From NCBI RefSeq assembly GCF_003149185.1, contig NZ_QGDO01000005.1:186001-250000 (forward strand): 64,000 bases of DNA, written 5' to 3'. Position 1 is the stretch's first letter; every line of letters starts with the position of its first letter. This stretch comes from Sediminitomix flava. GTDB taxonomy: Bacteria > Bacteroidota > Bacteroidia > Cytophagales > Flammeovirgaceae. Made by a program: the position numbers and the translations under genes. This document shows, piece after piece, positions 19,168 through 28,359 of this stretch. Below the pieces are notes generated by a model that was not told the DNA's origin, ran no database searches, and saw only the letters and a list, made by a program, of their open reading frames with translations.

Positions 19168-20505
19168 ATGGAAAAGATCGATGTACCTCAGTTAAATGTC
19201 CCTCGAATAGTAATTATCGGCGCTGGTTTTGCTGGTATTCAGCTTATCAAAAGATTGAAAAATAAAGACGTTCAAATCGTCCTTTTTGATCGAAATAACT
19301 ATCATACCTTTCAACCTCTTTTATATCAAGTGGCTACGGCAGGTTTAGAACCTGATGCGATTTCATTTCCGGTGAGAAAAATTTTCAAAAAGTACAAAAA
19401 TGTATTTTTTAGAATGGGAACTGTACAAAGAGTAGTCGCTGAAGAAAACAAAATCTTAACAGATATTGGTGAGCTAGATTATGATTACTTGGTAGTAGCT
19501 ACTGGTTCTAGGACAAACTTTTTTGGATTAGATGATGTACAGGCAAATAGCATGTCAATGAAAACTGTTGCTCAATCTCTTGATCTAAGAAGTGCAATGC
19601 TTCAAAATTTTGAACAAGCACTGCTTACTAAGAATTTGGAGGAACGTGAAAAACTGATGAATTTCGTGATTGTAGGTGGGGGACCAACGGGAGTTGAGTT
19701 AGCTGGTGCTCTAGGAGAGTTGAAAAATCACATCTTACCATTAGATTACCCAGAGCTAGATGTTAGAAGAATGCAAATTCATTTAATTGAAGCAAGTTCG
19801 AGACTTTTGCCAGCGTTGAGTAAAAAATCATCCGAGAAATCTATCGGTTATCTGAAAGAATTAGGTGTAAATGTCTGGACAAATACTGCTGTTATCAATT
19901 TTGACGGTGAAGTAGTCGTTACTAAGGGAGAGAAATCAAGTCAAATTCTTTCTAAGAATGTAATATGGTCTGCAGGTGTTGAAGGGAACCCTATCAAGGG
20001 TGTAGATGATGCTATGCAACCTTCTAAGCGAATCAAAGTAAATGAATTCAATCAATTGGAAGAATTCGAAAATGTATTTGCTATAGGTGATATTGCTTTT
20101 ATGCCTCAAAAAGATTTTCCAAGAGGACATCCAATGGTAGCACCTGTTGCTATACAACAAGGAAATTTATTGGCTAAAAATATTATAAAACTAGTTAATA
20201 AAGACGGTAAGCTAAAGCCTTTCAAATATCGTGATAAAGGAAGTATGGCTACTATTGGTAAAAATAGAGCTGTAGTAGAAATTGGTAAAATGAAATACCA
20301 AGGAGCTTTTGCATGGTTTGTGTGGATGTTTGTACATATCATGTCTTTGGTAGGAATGAGAAACAAGGCTGTAGTTTTGATTAACTGGACGTGGAATTAT
20401 ATCAATTACGATAGAGGGAATCGCTTAATCATAAGAAAACATAAACGTGTAGATTCAAGTCGGCAACAATCCGAAAAATTAAATGATCTAGATGAAATTA
20501 TATAA
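19168..20505 (+). CDS. ndh: Type II NADH dehydrogenase (NDH-2 family, FAD-dependent)
   Basis: The product has 445 residues from the ATG at 19168. An FAD-binding Rossmann motif (GAGFAGIQLIKRL) lies at about residues 20-35. It is followed by FDRNNYHTFQPLLYQVATAGL, characteristic of NDH-2. A second nucleotide-binding motif (VGGGPTGVELAGALGE) lies in the middle, and an FAIGDIA FAD motif is present. The C-terminal part has an aromatic membrane-anchoring segment (FAWFVWMFVHIMSLVG). Such enzymes oxidise NADH and reduce quinone at the inner face of the membrane without pumping ions. The gene stands alone and ends in a strong terminator. Assignment to the family is firm; quinone specificity is not visible. 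Confidence 0.93.
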   Translation: MEKIDVPQLNVPRIVIIGAGFAGIQLIKRLKNKDVQIVLFDRNNYHTFQPLLYQVATAGLEPDAISFPVRKIFKKYKNVFFRMGTVQRVVAEENKILTDIGELDYDYLVVATGSRTNFFGLDDVQANSMSMKTVAQSLDLRSAMLQNFEQALLTKNLEEREKLMNFVIVGGGPTGVELAGALGELKNHILPLDYPELDVRRMQIHLIEASSRLLPALSKKSSEKSIGYLKELGVNVWTNTAVINFDGEVVVTKGEKSSQILSKNVIWSAGVEGNPIKGVDDAMQPSKRIKVNEFNQLEEFENVFAIGDIAFMPQKDFPRGHPMVAPVAIQQGNLLAKNIIKLVNKDGKLKPFKYRDKGSMATIGKNRAVVEIGKMKYQGAFAWFVWMFVHIMSLVGMRNKAVVLINWTWNYINYDRGNRLIIRKHKRVDSSRQQSEKLNDLDEII

Positions 20506-20510
20506 ATATA

Positions 20511-20547
20511 AAAGTGACTGGTATCGAATTTACCAGTCACTTTTTTT
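20511..20547 (+). terminator. Intrinsic terminator after NDH-2 gene
   Basis: A 13-bp stem (AAAGTGACTGGTA, 20511-20523, with its complement at 20531-20543) has a 7-nt loop and is followed by a T run. Confidence 0.9.
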
Positions 20548-20774
20548 ATCCTTTTGATTTAATAAAAGTAGAGTTAAGGAACCTAGAAAAGGTACAGATT
20601 TAAAGTTTTATCTACTTTTTATAAAAATACCTTACCCAAAATTTGGAAAATAGTATGCATGCATAATAAATTAGAGTTTATAAGTGTTCCTTTTACAATA
20701 AAATAAAAAGAATACGATTTAACTAATTACTTATTGAATAAACCTAGATAACAACTATAAACAACCATAGAACT
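20548..20774. other. etfBA upstream region with stem-loop and 12-bp palindrome
   Basis: AAAAGTAGA at 20564-20572 pairs perfectly with TCTACTTTT at 20611-20619, enclosing a smaller ACCT/AGGT pair. TATGCATGCATA (20654-20665) is a perfect 12-bp palindrome. Either could be a regulatory site for etfBA. No clear TAnnTTTG promoter was found. Confidence 0.35.
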
Positions 20775-21506
20775 ATGAAAATTTTAGTATGTATAAGCCA
20801 CGTACCAGATACAACAACTAAAATAAAATTTGTTGACAATAAACTAGACACTAAAGATGTACAATTCATCATTGGCCCTTATGATGATTTTGCATTGGCT
20901 AGAGCAGTAGAAATTGCTGCAGAAAAAGGTGGTACTGTAACAGCACTTAATGTTGGTACTGCAGAAACTGAACCGACAATCAGAAAAGCACTTGCTATTG
21001 GCGCTAATGATGCCATTCGTGTAGATGCAGAACCTACAGATGCAATGTTTGTAGCTAAGCAAATTGTAGCAGTAGCAAAAGAAGGTAATTACGATATGAT
21101 CTTGATGGGTCGAGAATCATCAGATTTTAATGGTGGTATCGTACACGGCCTTGTTGCTGAAATGTTAGATATTCCTTCTATTGCTCCATGTATGAAGTTA
21201 GAGCTTGATGGAGACAAAGCTAAAGTAGATCGTGAAATTGAAGGTGGAAAAGAAGAATTAACAGTATCCCTACCGTTTGTAGCTGGATGTCAAGAACCTA
21301 TTGCAGAATGGAAAATTCCTAACATGAGAGGAATTATGATGGCTCGTAAAAAGCCATTGAATGTAATTCCAGCAGCAGAGGTAGCGAATTCAATTAGCTA
21401 TGAAAGCTTTGAATTACCAGCAGAAAAAGCAGGCTGTAAAATGGTAGAAGCAGATAAGCTTGATGAGCTTGTTACTCTTCTTAAAGAAGAAGCTAAAGTA
21501 TTCTAA
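20775..21506 (+). CDS. etfB: Electron transfer flavoprotein beta subunit
   Basis: The product has 243 residues and starts MKILVCISHVPDTTTKIKF. The EtfB/FixA family segment DVQFIIGPYDDFALARAVE is present, as is the nucleotide-binding stretch ILMGRESSDFNGG. EtfB binds AMP and forms a heterodimer with EtfA. The pair carries electrons from acyl-CoA and other dehydrogenases to the quinone pool through ETF-quinone oxidoreductase. The gene lies 58 nt upstream of etfA in the same direction, an arrangement typical of an etfBA operon. Confidence 0.96.
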   Translation: MKILVCISHVPDTTTKIKFVDNKLDTKDVQFIIGPYDDFALARAVEIAAEKGGTVTALNVGTAETEPTIRKALAIGANDAIRVDAEPTDAMFVAKQIVAVAKEGNYDMILMGRESSDFNGGIVHGLVAEMLDIPSIAPCMKLELDGDKAKVDREIEGGKEELTVSLPFVAGCQEPIAEWKIPNMRGIMMARKKPLNVIPAAEVANSISYESFELPAEKAGCKMVEADKLDELVTLLKEEAKVF

Positions 21507-21564
21507 AATTAGCTTTAAACACAATTCAATTAATTATTTCTTAGATCTAAAAACTTAAATATAT

Positions 21565-22521
21565 ATGTCTGTATTAGTCTTTGTAGAAACGGATGGAGGA
21601 AGTGTAAAGAAATCTTCTCTAGAAGCAATCGTGTATGGTTCTAAAGTGGGTGAAGTAACTGTAGCTGCTATGGGTACTATCTCAAACGATGAACTTGCAG
21701 GATTAGGAAAATATGGTGCTACAAAAGTAATTCACGCAGATGATACGCAGCTTGATAATGGTGTCATTCAAGCGACTGCATCTTTTATAGCTCAAGCAGC
21801 AGAAAAAGCGGCTTGTAACACAGTTGTAATGGCTCGCTCTTCATTAGTTGATGCCATTGCTTCAAGAGTAGCAGTGAAAACTGATAGTGCAATCGTAACA
21901 AATATTGTAAGTGTTCCTGATACGTCTAATGGATTTGCCGTTAAAAGAGGTATCTATACAGGTAAAGCTTTTGCTACTGTAAATGTGAATGCAGAGAAAA
22001 AAGTATTGACAATCGCTAAAAATGCTGTTGCTGTTGAAGAAGTTGGCGGAGGAGATGCTACCGTAGAGTCATTCTCGACAGCTTACGGAGCCAATGATTT
22101 TGGAGTGGAAAGAGTTTCTGTTCATAAAGCTGAAGGAGATGTCCTACTTCCAGAAGCAGATAGAGTAGTTTCTGCAGGTAGAGGATTGAAAGGTCCTGAG
22201 AATTGGGGTATGATTGAAGACCTTGCTCAAACTTTAGGAGCAGCTACGGCTTGTTCTAAACCAGTATCTGATATGGATTGGAGACCTCACCACGAACACG
22301 TTGGACAAACAGGTATTAAAGTAGCTCCTACTTTGTACATTGCAGTTGGTATTTCTGGAGCAATTCAGCACTTGGCTGGAGTAAATTCTTCTAAAGTGAT
22401 TGTTGCTATCAACAAAGACCCAGAAGCACCATTCTTCAAAGCTGCAGATTATGGTGTTGTTGGAGATGCGTTTGAAGTTGTTCCAAAGTTGAATGAACTT
22501 CTAAAACAAAACCAGAACTAA
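21565..22521 (+). CDS. etfA: Electron transfer flavoprotein alpha subunit
   Basis: The product has 318 residues. The N-terminal domain is EtfB-like. The C-terminal FAD domain shows AGRGLKGPENW, ACSKPVSDMDW, GQTGIKVAPTLYIAVGISGAIQHLAG and INKDPEAPFFKAADYGVVGD, the signature region of EtfA/FixB that binds FAD. It works with the EtfB product encoded just upstream. An intrinsic terminator follows 24 nt after the stop codon. Confidence 0.97.
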   Translation: MSVLVFVETDGGSVKKSSLEAIVYGSKVGEVTVAAMGTISNDELAGLGKYGATKVIHADDTQLDNGVIQATASFIAQAAEKAACNTVVMARSSLVDAIASRVAVKTDSAIVTNIVSVPDTSNGFAVKRGIYTGKAFATVNVNAEKKVLTIAKNAVAVEEVGGGDATVESFSTAYGANDFGVERVSVHKAEGDVLLPEADRVVSAGRGLKGPENWGMIEDLAQTLGAATACSKPVSDMDWRPHHEHVGQTGIKVAPTLYIAVGISGAIQHLAGVNSSKVIVAINKDPEAPFFKAADYGVVGDAFEVVPKLNELLKQNQN

Positions 22522-22545
22522 TTTCAGATTCATTTTTAAGCATAA

Positions 22546-22583
22546 AAAAACCTCTATCGAGAAATCGATTAGAGGTTTTTCTT
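22546..22583 (+). terminator. Intrinsic terminator after etfA
   Basis: The stem pairs AAAAACCTCTA-TCGA with TCGA-TTAGAGGTTTTT with a single bulge and a GAAA loop. A T-rich tail follows. Confidence 0.88.
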
Positions 22584-22619
22584 TATGGAATATGTCCCGT
22601 CCAGAAATAAAGATATACG

Positions 22620-22627
22620 ATAAAAGA
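22620..22627. repeat. Target site duplication, left copy
   Basis: ATAAAAGA directly abuts the left end of the IS element and is repeated exactly at 23448-23455. Confidence 0.88.
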
Positions 22628-23447
22628 GGTAGTGAGCTATAATTAAGGATTTAGGGATAGATTGTAATTAGCAATAAAATATTTAATCGCTAAATGATGA
22701 TATTTAAACTTCTTAGAAAAAGATAAACTTTTTCGAACTAGCCTACTCACCCTTTTCCTCAAACTGCAGTTCAATCGTTCTACATGATTTGTTTCTCTTT
22801 TAGTATCACATGTTTCATGAATCTCTACGGGCAATATCTTTTGATAAGCTGGATAATGATCTGAGTAGACCTTTATTTTACTTCTAAGGTTCTTCGGTAT
22901 AAACTTCCATAGTTTTTTGACCATGTTGGCTTTACGAGTACCAAGCTTCAGACTCACAACTTGTCTTGTTTTTCGATCTAGAAGTATCCAAACCCAACAT
23001 TTATTCGTTTTTTAAAACTCCACATTTCATCTACTTCTAGTACTCTTGGCGTACTTACAAGCTTGGGATTCTTTTGTAAACTGCAATTCAAATGTTTAGG
23101 TATCTTTGCCAATTCTTGATTGATAAATAGCCTAAGCCAAGACAAGCTCACATTCGTTGCTCTGGCAATTCCTCGTTGGCTAACTCTTTCTAAAAGTAAG
23201 CGTCTGATAATAGCTTTGGTTTCTTCGCTTACATAATGGTTATTATGCTCTACAAATTGCCTTTTGCAGCTTTTACATTTATAATTTTGCTTTTTCTTAG
23301 TATGAATTAAACCATTTTTGACAATATCATTGCTATTACAACTTGGACAAGATAGATATTTAGAATTAGGCATAGTAAAATACGTTTTCTATTCTAAACA
23401 CATTTGAATCCTTTTACATCTTATATCCTTAAAATTAAATCACTACC
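22628..23447. mobile_element. IS1-family insertion sequence, 820 bp, structurally intact
   Basis: The ends are imperfect inverted repeats. The left end is GGTAGTGAGCTATAATTAAG (22628-22647). The right end read inward is GGTAGTGATTTAATTTTAAG (23447-23428). About 20 of the first 26 bases match, including the outermost eight. An identical 8-bp duplication (ATAAAAGA) flanks the element, in the range normal for IS1. It carries one transposase locus in two overlapping phases on the minus strand. It sits in the gap between the etfA terminator and the 3' end of the MscS gene and interrupts no recognisable gene. Intact ends and an exact duplication point to a recent insertion. Confidence 0.92.
22643..23373 (-). 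CDS. IS1-family transposase made by -1 frameshift (243 aa fusion)
   Basis: The upstream phase (23373-22978, 131 codons) encodes a zinc-finger start (CPSC...CKSC), a helix-turn-helix region and VDEMWSF with the first catalytic Asp. The downstream phase ends at 22643 and supplies VWILLDRKTRQVV, YSDHYPAY (second Asp) and HVERLNCSLRKR (catalytic Glu). The joining point is a run of six A read as AAA AAA (23013-23008). A -1 slip there gives WSFKK followed by TNKCWVWILLDRK, which restores the usual IS1 order. IS1 InsA/InsB is known to use -1 slippage on an A-rich site. The inferred fusion has 243 residues, normal for the family. The unshifted product stops at 22978 and may act as a repressor, as InsA does. 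A true inactivating frameshift is the alternative. Confidence 0.85.
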
Positions 23448-23455
23448 ATAAAAGA
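23448..23455. repeat. Target site duplication, right copy
   Basis: ATAAAAGA follows the right end of the IS element and matches 22620-22627 exactly. Confidence 0.88.
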
Positions 23456-23487
23456 ATCTAATTAGTGATAGATTATTAATAGGTAAT

Positions 23488-25932
23488 TTATTTAACCCCA
23501 TCATCTTTATCTTGTATAATATGCAAATCCCTTTGAGGAAATGGTATTGAAATTTTTGCTTCATTTAATGCATCATAAATCATAAAGACAACCTCACTTT
23601 TGATAATGACCCAACGGTCATAATTTCCTGTCCAAAATAGAAGTCTAAAATCAAGGGAGCTTTCGCCAAGATCGTTGAATAAAACGAGAGGTTTTGGCTC
23701 TTGTAAGATGTCAGGGTGTTCATTGAGAATACCTGTTAGAATGTCTTTTACATTATAAACATCAGAACCGTAAGCAACTCCAGAAAAGATTTCAATACGT
23801 CTCTTCTGATCGGATAAAGTCCAGTTAATTAATTCATTGGAGATTAGGTTGGCATTTGGGACAACGACTTCTGCTCCGTCAAATGTTCTGATATTACTAG
23901 AACGAATCCCCATAGACTCTACATTTCCGATTAGGTTATTGACCTCTACGGTATCACCTATTTGAATAGGTCTTTCAAATAAAAGTACAATCCCAGAAAC
24001 AAAGTTGCTGACAATGTTTTGCAGACCAAAACCAATACCTACAGAGAATGCACTTATTATAATGGTGAGTTGATCTAGAGGCATTCCGACAGCACTAATA
24101 GCAAGTAGAATTCCAGCCGTAATCAAACTGAATTTAACAGTAGCAGAGATAATTCTTGGAACCCCTTTTTTAAGTTTAAGTCTATCTAAAATATCGTCTT
24201 CTAAAATTGCTTTGACTAAATCTGAGACCTTCACAGAAAGCCAAATGATGAAGAAAAAGAGTAGGACATTCCAAATACTAAAGCTTGTTGTGCCTAGAGA
24301 GATGTTAAAACCAAATACCGAAGTGAATAATTGTTTAGCAGTATCATTAATTCTTAGGATTTGAAGAATGTAGGTAAACCAAAGAAAAGAAGTAATGAAC
24401 AATATGATGACCTCTATATTCTTCTTCAGAAACTTTGTTCTTTTTCTGATAAAATGTGACTTTTTACAAAAGCTACTTTCAATACCGTATTGAAGAAGGC
24501 CGACAGTAAGCATTGTAAAAATGATTAATAATAAACCTACTAGAGTGTTTGTAATAGAAATATCAATTGATACATCTGCAAGTACTAAATGCCCTGTGAA
24601 ATTGGCGAGGATACCTATTGATGCAGCAATTATATGAAATAGAATGATAAATCGGACAAACTGATTAAATGCTTTACTCGTAATTTCACTGATGTCTAGT
24701 TTTTTGTAGAGCGTAGACATCAAAAATAGCTCTATGATACCCATCGCTAAAATAGTAAGGCGATGTATAGCCGTTGATGGAGCAAAAATATAATTACTAA
24801 ATCTTAGAAGAATAAGAACTGCATAGGCTATTAAATAGATTTTACCTCTTTTGTTTGATACGTGAGCAACGATATCAAGTATTGGGATTGTTAGAATGAT
24901 TATACTTATATCTATGAGAATTGGAGGGCGATCACTAAAAAAGAAACCTGAAGTAAATATGGCAATGATTACGGCTATGCTCAAAGGTCTTTTTAAAATG
25001 ATAGCAGTAGAACGTTGATATACATTCTGATGGGATAAGACCTCAAAATCACTTTTTTTATTTAGATAAATGAATAGTATAATGAGTAGAGTAAGGTAAA
25101 GACCAAATAGAAGAACCCTAAGAGAATTACTTTGATAAAAATGATTGATGATAAGTAAGTTGTTCCGTTTGAAAGTTTTTAAAGTACTTATAAAATCCCA
25201 TTGGGATGGTTCCATATAGCTAAGTCCAAATAAGGAAGGGTGCGTTTGATTTAAGAGTTTCTCCTGTCTTTGTTTATTTATCGTATTGATCTCAGATAAT
25301 AAGTCATCAACTTTGAAGTAGTATAGTTTTAAATTTTTAAGTGAAGCAAAGCATATTGTTTTTCTTTCTAGAATTAGGTTACTCACACTATCTGAAAGTT
25401 GAATCATCTCATTGATCGTAAGGCTATAAAGTGAATCGGTATATACAGAGTCGGTAAGATTACTGGTGTTCATCCATAATTTATATTCCGTATTTACAGC
25501 TTTACCTTTAGTGGATAAGTCTGAAATGTTACTTTGTATATTACTGACTTCTTTATCTAGAATATCTTTATAACCATTCCAAAAAGCTTTTTTATCGTTG
25601 AGTTCTCTCGATAACAAACTGTCCAAATTGACTTTTTTCTCAATTGATAGCAGTGTATCTATTACAGCCAAAATAGAATCTGACTTTATCTTATCCTTTT
25701 CGATTCTTTCTACAGGGATAAGAGATTTACTAATTTTATTGAGTTTTATAGTTGTTTGAAGAGAGGTAGAAATAACTTTTTCTACTGGAATTGTCAAGGT
25801 TTTAGTAGAATCGACAGGAACTAATAGTTCTTCCGTAATCTGAGCTTGGGCTTTATTTGAAAATATAAAAAGTCCAAAGATGATTAAACTAAAGAAGAAG
25901 TTCTTTTTTATGTATTTCGAAGTATTGTTCAC
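23488..25932 (-). CDS. Large mechanosensitive channel of the MscS family
   Basis: The product has 814 residues and starts at a GTG; no in-frame ATG precedes the signal peptide (cleavage near KAQAQ). Residues about 35-240 form a periplasmic, coiled-coil-rich domain. About ten membrane segments follow. The MscS core contains VGIGFGLQNIVSNFVSG (pore-lining helix), LLFERPIQIGDTVEV and RSSNIRTFDGAEVVVPNA. The long N-terminal part resembles the MscK/MscM-type channels, which open when membrane tension rises and release solutes during osmotic downshock. It lies in the inner membrane. The gene stands alone, and the IS1 element is inserted 40 nt beyond its stop codon. No terminator of its own is evident, so the insertion may have altered its 3' end. 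Confidence 0.92.
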   Translation of the reverse strand: MNNTSKYIKKNFFFSLIIFGLFIFSNKAQAQITEELLVPVDSTKTLTIPVEKVISTSLQTTIKLNKISKSLIPVERIEKDKIKSDSILAVIDTLLSIEKKVNLDSLLSRELNDKKAFWNGYKDILDKEVSNIQSNISDLSTKGKAVNTEYKLWMNTSNLTDSVYTDSLYSLTINEMIQLSDSVSNLILERKTICFASLKNLKLYYFKVDDLLSEINTINKQRQEKLLNQTHPSLFGLSYMEPSQWDFISTLKTFKRNNLLIINHFYQSNSLRVLLFGLYLTLLIILFIYLNKKSDFEVLSHQNVYQRSTAIILKRPLSIAVIIAIFTSGFFFSDRPPILIDISIIILTIPILDIVAHVSNKRGKIYLIAYAVLILLRFSNYIFAPSTAIHRLTILAMGIIELFLMSTLYKKLDISEITSKAFNQFVRFIILFHIIAASIGILANFTGHLVLADVSIDISITNTLVGLLLIIFTMLTVGLLQYGIESSFCKKSHFIRKRTKFLKKNIEVIILFITSFLWFTYILQILRINDTAKQLFTSVFGFNISLGTTSFSIWNVLLFFFIIWLSVKVSDLVKAILEDDILDRLKLKKGVPRIISATVKFSLITAGILLAISAVGMPLDQLTIIISAFSVGIGFGLQNIVSNFVSGIVLLFERPIQIGDTVEVNNLIGNVESMGIRSSNIRTFDGAEVVVPNANLISNELINWTLSDQKRRIEIFSGVAYGSDVYNVKDILTGILNEHPDILQEPKPLVLFNDLGESSLDFRLLFWTGNYDRWVIIKSEVVFMIYDALNEAKISIPFPQRDLHIIQDKDDGVK

Positions 25933-26151
25933 TTTTATAATCAGGTGAGTTGGTAGATTTGAAATTGGTTTTATAGAAAGTTAAAGTTATTCTCCGAAAA
26001 GAGGTAGCCTAAACTTTATTCCACTTTTCAAATAAATGAATTGGTCTAAATCAACTAGTTAAAGTCCATTTATATTATTCTGAGTCCTCTACGTTTGATA
26101 TAATTCTGCTTTCCTCTTTATTTGTAAATAAAACTTTTAGGATATAAAAAG

Positions 26152-26475
26152 ATGATTGCAAAGACTCCTGAACCACCTTATTACGCTGTTATTTTTACAA
26201 ATACAATCAATGAAAACCTTGAAGGTTATGCAGATACAGCTACACGAATGGTAGAATTGGCTGAAGAACAAGAAGGATTTTTAGGCTTTGAGTCAGCTAG
26301 AGATGGAATAGGAATTTCAGTTTCTTATTGGAAAGATTTGGAATCGATCAGATTGTGGAAAGCAAACTCAGAACATTTATTTGCCCAAGAAAAAGGAAAA
26401 TCAGAATGGTATAAATCTTATACAACTCGAATCGCAAAAGTTGAAAGAGAATATAGTTTTGATTCAGGTGTTTAG
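26152..26475 (+). CDS. ABM (antibiotic biosynthesis monooxygenase) domain protein
   Basis: The 107-residue product is a single dimeric alpha-beta barrel domain of the ABM type. It shows YYAVIFTN, then MVELAEEQEGFLGFESAR, then SVSYWKDLESIRLWKANSEHLFAQ. The family includes cofactor-free monooxygenases and heme-degrading enzymes, but most members are uncharacterised. No substrate can be assigned. It is cytoplasmic, with no signal peptide. It lies 219 nt from the divergent MscS gene and 103 nt upstream of ggt. Confidence 0.85.
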   Translation: MIAKTPEPPYYAVIFTNTINENLEGYADTATRMVELAEEQEGFLGFESARDGIGISVSYWKDLESIRLWKANSEHLFAQEKGKSEWYKSYTTRIAKVEREYSFDSGV

Positions 26476-26578
26476 TATCACTTTTTTACTGTAAGATTAT
26501 ATTATTTTTATCTCATTTCTTAACTTATAAAAGTGTCGAATTTTTCGGCTCATACTAACTACTTACCAATTCAATTTT

Positions 26579-28285
26579 ATGCTTACTACAAAACTAATCC
26601 GAAAGGCATTTCTTTTGTCTTTCCTATTTACAATTTCATTTTCTTCATTTTCCCAAGACAGAATTGCGAGCAATAAGTTTGCTACTCGATCTGAAGTAAT
26701 TGCTAAAAATGGAATGGCAGCCACATCTCATCCTTTAGCGACTCAAGTGGCTCTCGATATTTTAAAAAAAGGAGGAAACGCCATTGACGCTGCTATTGCT
26801 GCCAATGCTACCCTCGGACTGATGGAACCAACAGGTTGTGGTATTGGAGGGGATATTTTTGCAATTGTATGGTCAGTCGATGATCAGAAATTGTTTGGAC
26901 TAAACGGAAGTGGAAGAACTCCTGCAAAACTGAATTTGGACTACTTTGCAAGTAATGAACTTAACAAAATCCCTGCTTTTGGACCTTTACCTGTTACAGT
27001 TCCAGGAGCTGTAGATGGTTGGTTTGAGCTCCATAATAAATTTGGGGCATTAAAAATGAAAGAAATTCTTTCACCTGCAATTGCATATGCTCGTGAAGGT
27101 TTTCCAGTGACAGAGTTGATCGGTTATTATTTAAATAGATCAGCTAGGTATTTTAAGAAGTATCCAAATTTTGAAGAAATCTACATGCCTAATGGAAAGG
27201 CTTTAGAAAAAGGGTCGTTCTTTAAAAATCCATATTTGGCAGATACCTATGAGAAAATAGCCAAAGGTGGAAGGGATGCTTTTTATAAAGGAGAAATAGC
27301 GGAGACGATAGCCTCTTTTATACAAGAACAAGGTGGTTTCTTGAGTGTTGAAGATCTGGCTAATCACAAATCGGAGTGGGTTGAGCCAATTTCTACAAAT
27401 TATAGAGGTTACGATGTTTGGGAATTACCTCCAAATGGACAGGGAACGGCAGCACTTCAAATTTTGAATTTGATGGAAGCTTATGACGTCAGAGCTATGG
27501 GGTTTGGAAGCACGGAATATGTCCACCATTTTGTAGAAGCAAAGAAGTTGGCATTTGAAGATAGAGCTAAATATTATGCAGACCCCGCTTTTAATGACTT
27601 GCCAATTGAGCAACTCATATCTAAAGAATATGCAGACGAGCGAAGAGAGCTGATCAATCCTGACCGAGCTGCTAGAAGAGTAGACGCAGGGAAACTTAGA
27701 GATGGAGATACGATTTATTTGACTGTTGCAGACAAGTTCGGAAATATGGTTTCTTTGATTCAGAGTAATTACAGAGGTATGGGCTCGGGCATGGTTCCTC
27801 CAAAATTAGGATTTATGTTGCAAGATAGAGGTGAATTATTCTCTTTGGAAGAAGGGCATATGAATGTATTTGAACCAAATAAACGACCATTTCATACCAT
27901 TATACCTGCTTTTATCACTAAAGATGGAAAGCCTTGGGTGAGTTTTGGATTGATGGGAGGAGGAATGCAGCCGCAAGGTCATGCGCAAGTAGTCATGAAT
28001 ATGATTGATTTTGATATGAACCTTCAAGAAGCAGGAGATGCCCCTCGAATTAGGCACACAGGTTCATCTGAACCAACAGGAGAGGTCATGACAGATGGAG
28101 GAACTGTGGTTCTAGAATCGGGATTTGATTATGATACCATCCGAGAATTAATGTTGAAAGGACATAAAGTGAAATTTGGTTTAGGAGGATACGGAGGATT
28201 CCAAGCCATTCTTTATGATGAAGAGACAGGAGTCTATTATGGTGCTTCAGAGTCAAGAAAAGATGGGCAAGCAGCCGGTTTTTAG
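26579..28285 (+). CDS. ggt: Gamma-glutamyltransferase / glutathione hydrolase family
   Basis: The 568-residue precursor has a signal peptide ending near FSSFSQD. It carries the family hallmarks ATSHPLATQVALDILKKGGN, DAAIAANATLGLMEPTGCGI and GGDIFA. The self-cleaving catalytic Thr is expected in DTIYLTVADKFG, where classic enzymes have TTHxSV. The first Thr is kept, but the second Thr and the His are replaced by Ile and Tyr. SNYRGMGSGMVPP and GLMGGGMQPQGHAQV follow in the small subunit. These enzymes cleave gamma-glutamyl bonds of glutathione or similar compounds in the periplasm. The changed motif places this in a divergent subgroup whose substrate may differ. The gene is followed by the trp regulatory region. 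Confidence 0.9.
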   Translation: MLTTKLIRKAFLLSFLFTISFSSFSQDRIASNKFATRSEVIAKNGMAATSHPLATQVALDILKKGGNAIDAAIAANATLGLMEPTGCGIGGDIFAIVWSVDDQKLFGLNGSGRTPAKLNLDYFASNELNKIPAFGPLPVTVPGAVDGWFELHNKFGALKMKEILSPAIAYAREGFPVTELIGYYLNRSARYFKKYPNFEEIYMPNGKALEKGSFFKNPYLADTYEKIAKGGRDAFYKGEIAETIASFIQEQGGFLSVEDLANHKSEWVEPISTNYRGYDVWELPPNGQGTAALQILNLMEAYDVRAMGFGSTEYVHHFVEAKKLAFEDRAKYYADPAFNDLPIEQLISKEYADERRELINPDRAARRVDAGKLRDGDTIYLTVADKFGNMVSLIQSNYRGMGSGMVPPKLGFMLQDRGELFSLEEGHMNVFEPNKRPFHTIIPAFITKDGKPWVSFGLMGGGMQPQGHAQVVMNMIDFDMNLQEAGDAPRIRHTGSSEPTGEVMTDGGTVVLESGFDYDTIRELMLKGHKVKFGLGGYGGFQAILYDEETGVYYGASESRKDGQAAGF

Positions 28286-28324
28286 GTTATAATTAAATTT
28301 TTTCAGAAAAAAATAATTCAATTT

Positions 28325-28355
28325 TTTGATGAAATATAAATCTTTTCTACTTTAG
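28325..28355 (+). promoter_or_regulatory. Candidate Bacteroidota-type promoter of the trp operon
   Basis: TTTG (28325-28328), 19 nt, then TACTTTAG (28348-28355) fits the TTTG/TAnnTTTG pattern of the main sigma factor in this phylum, with one deviation. Transcription would then start about 28358-28362, at or next to the leader ATG. Confidence 0.45.
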
Positions 28356-28359
28356 CAGC

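Noticed and set aside
22585-22619. TGTCCCGTCC-containing stretch next to the IS element as a remnant of a second element
   Set aside because: No matching inverted end or coding remnant was found.
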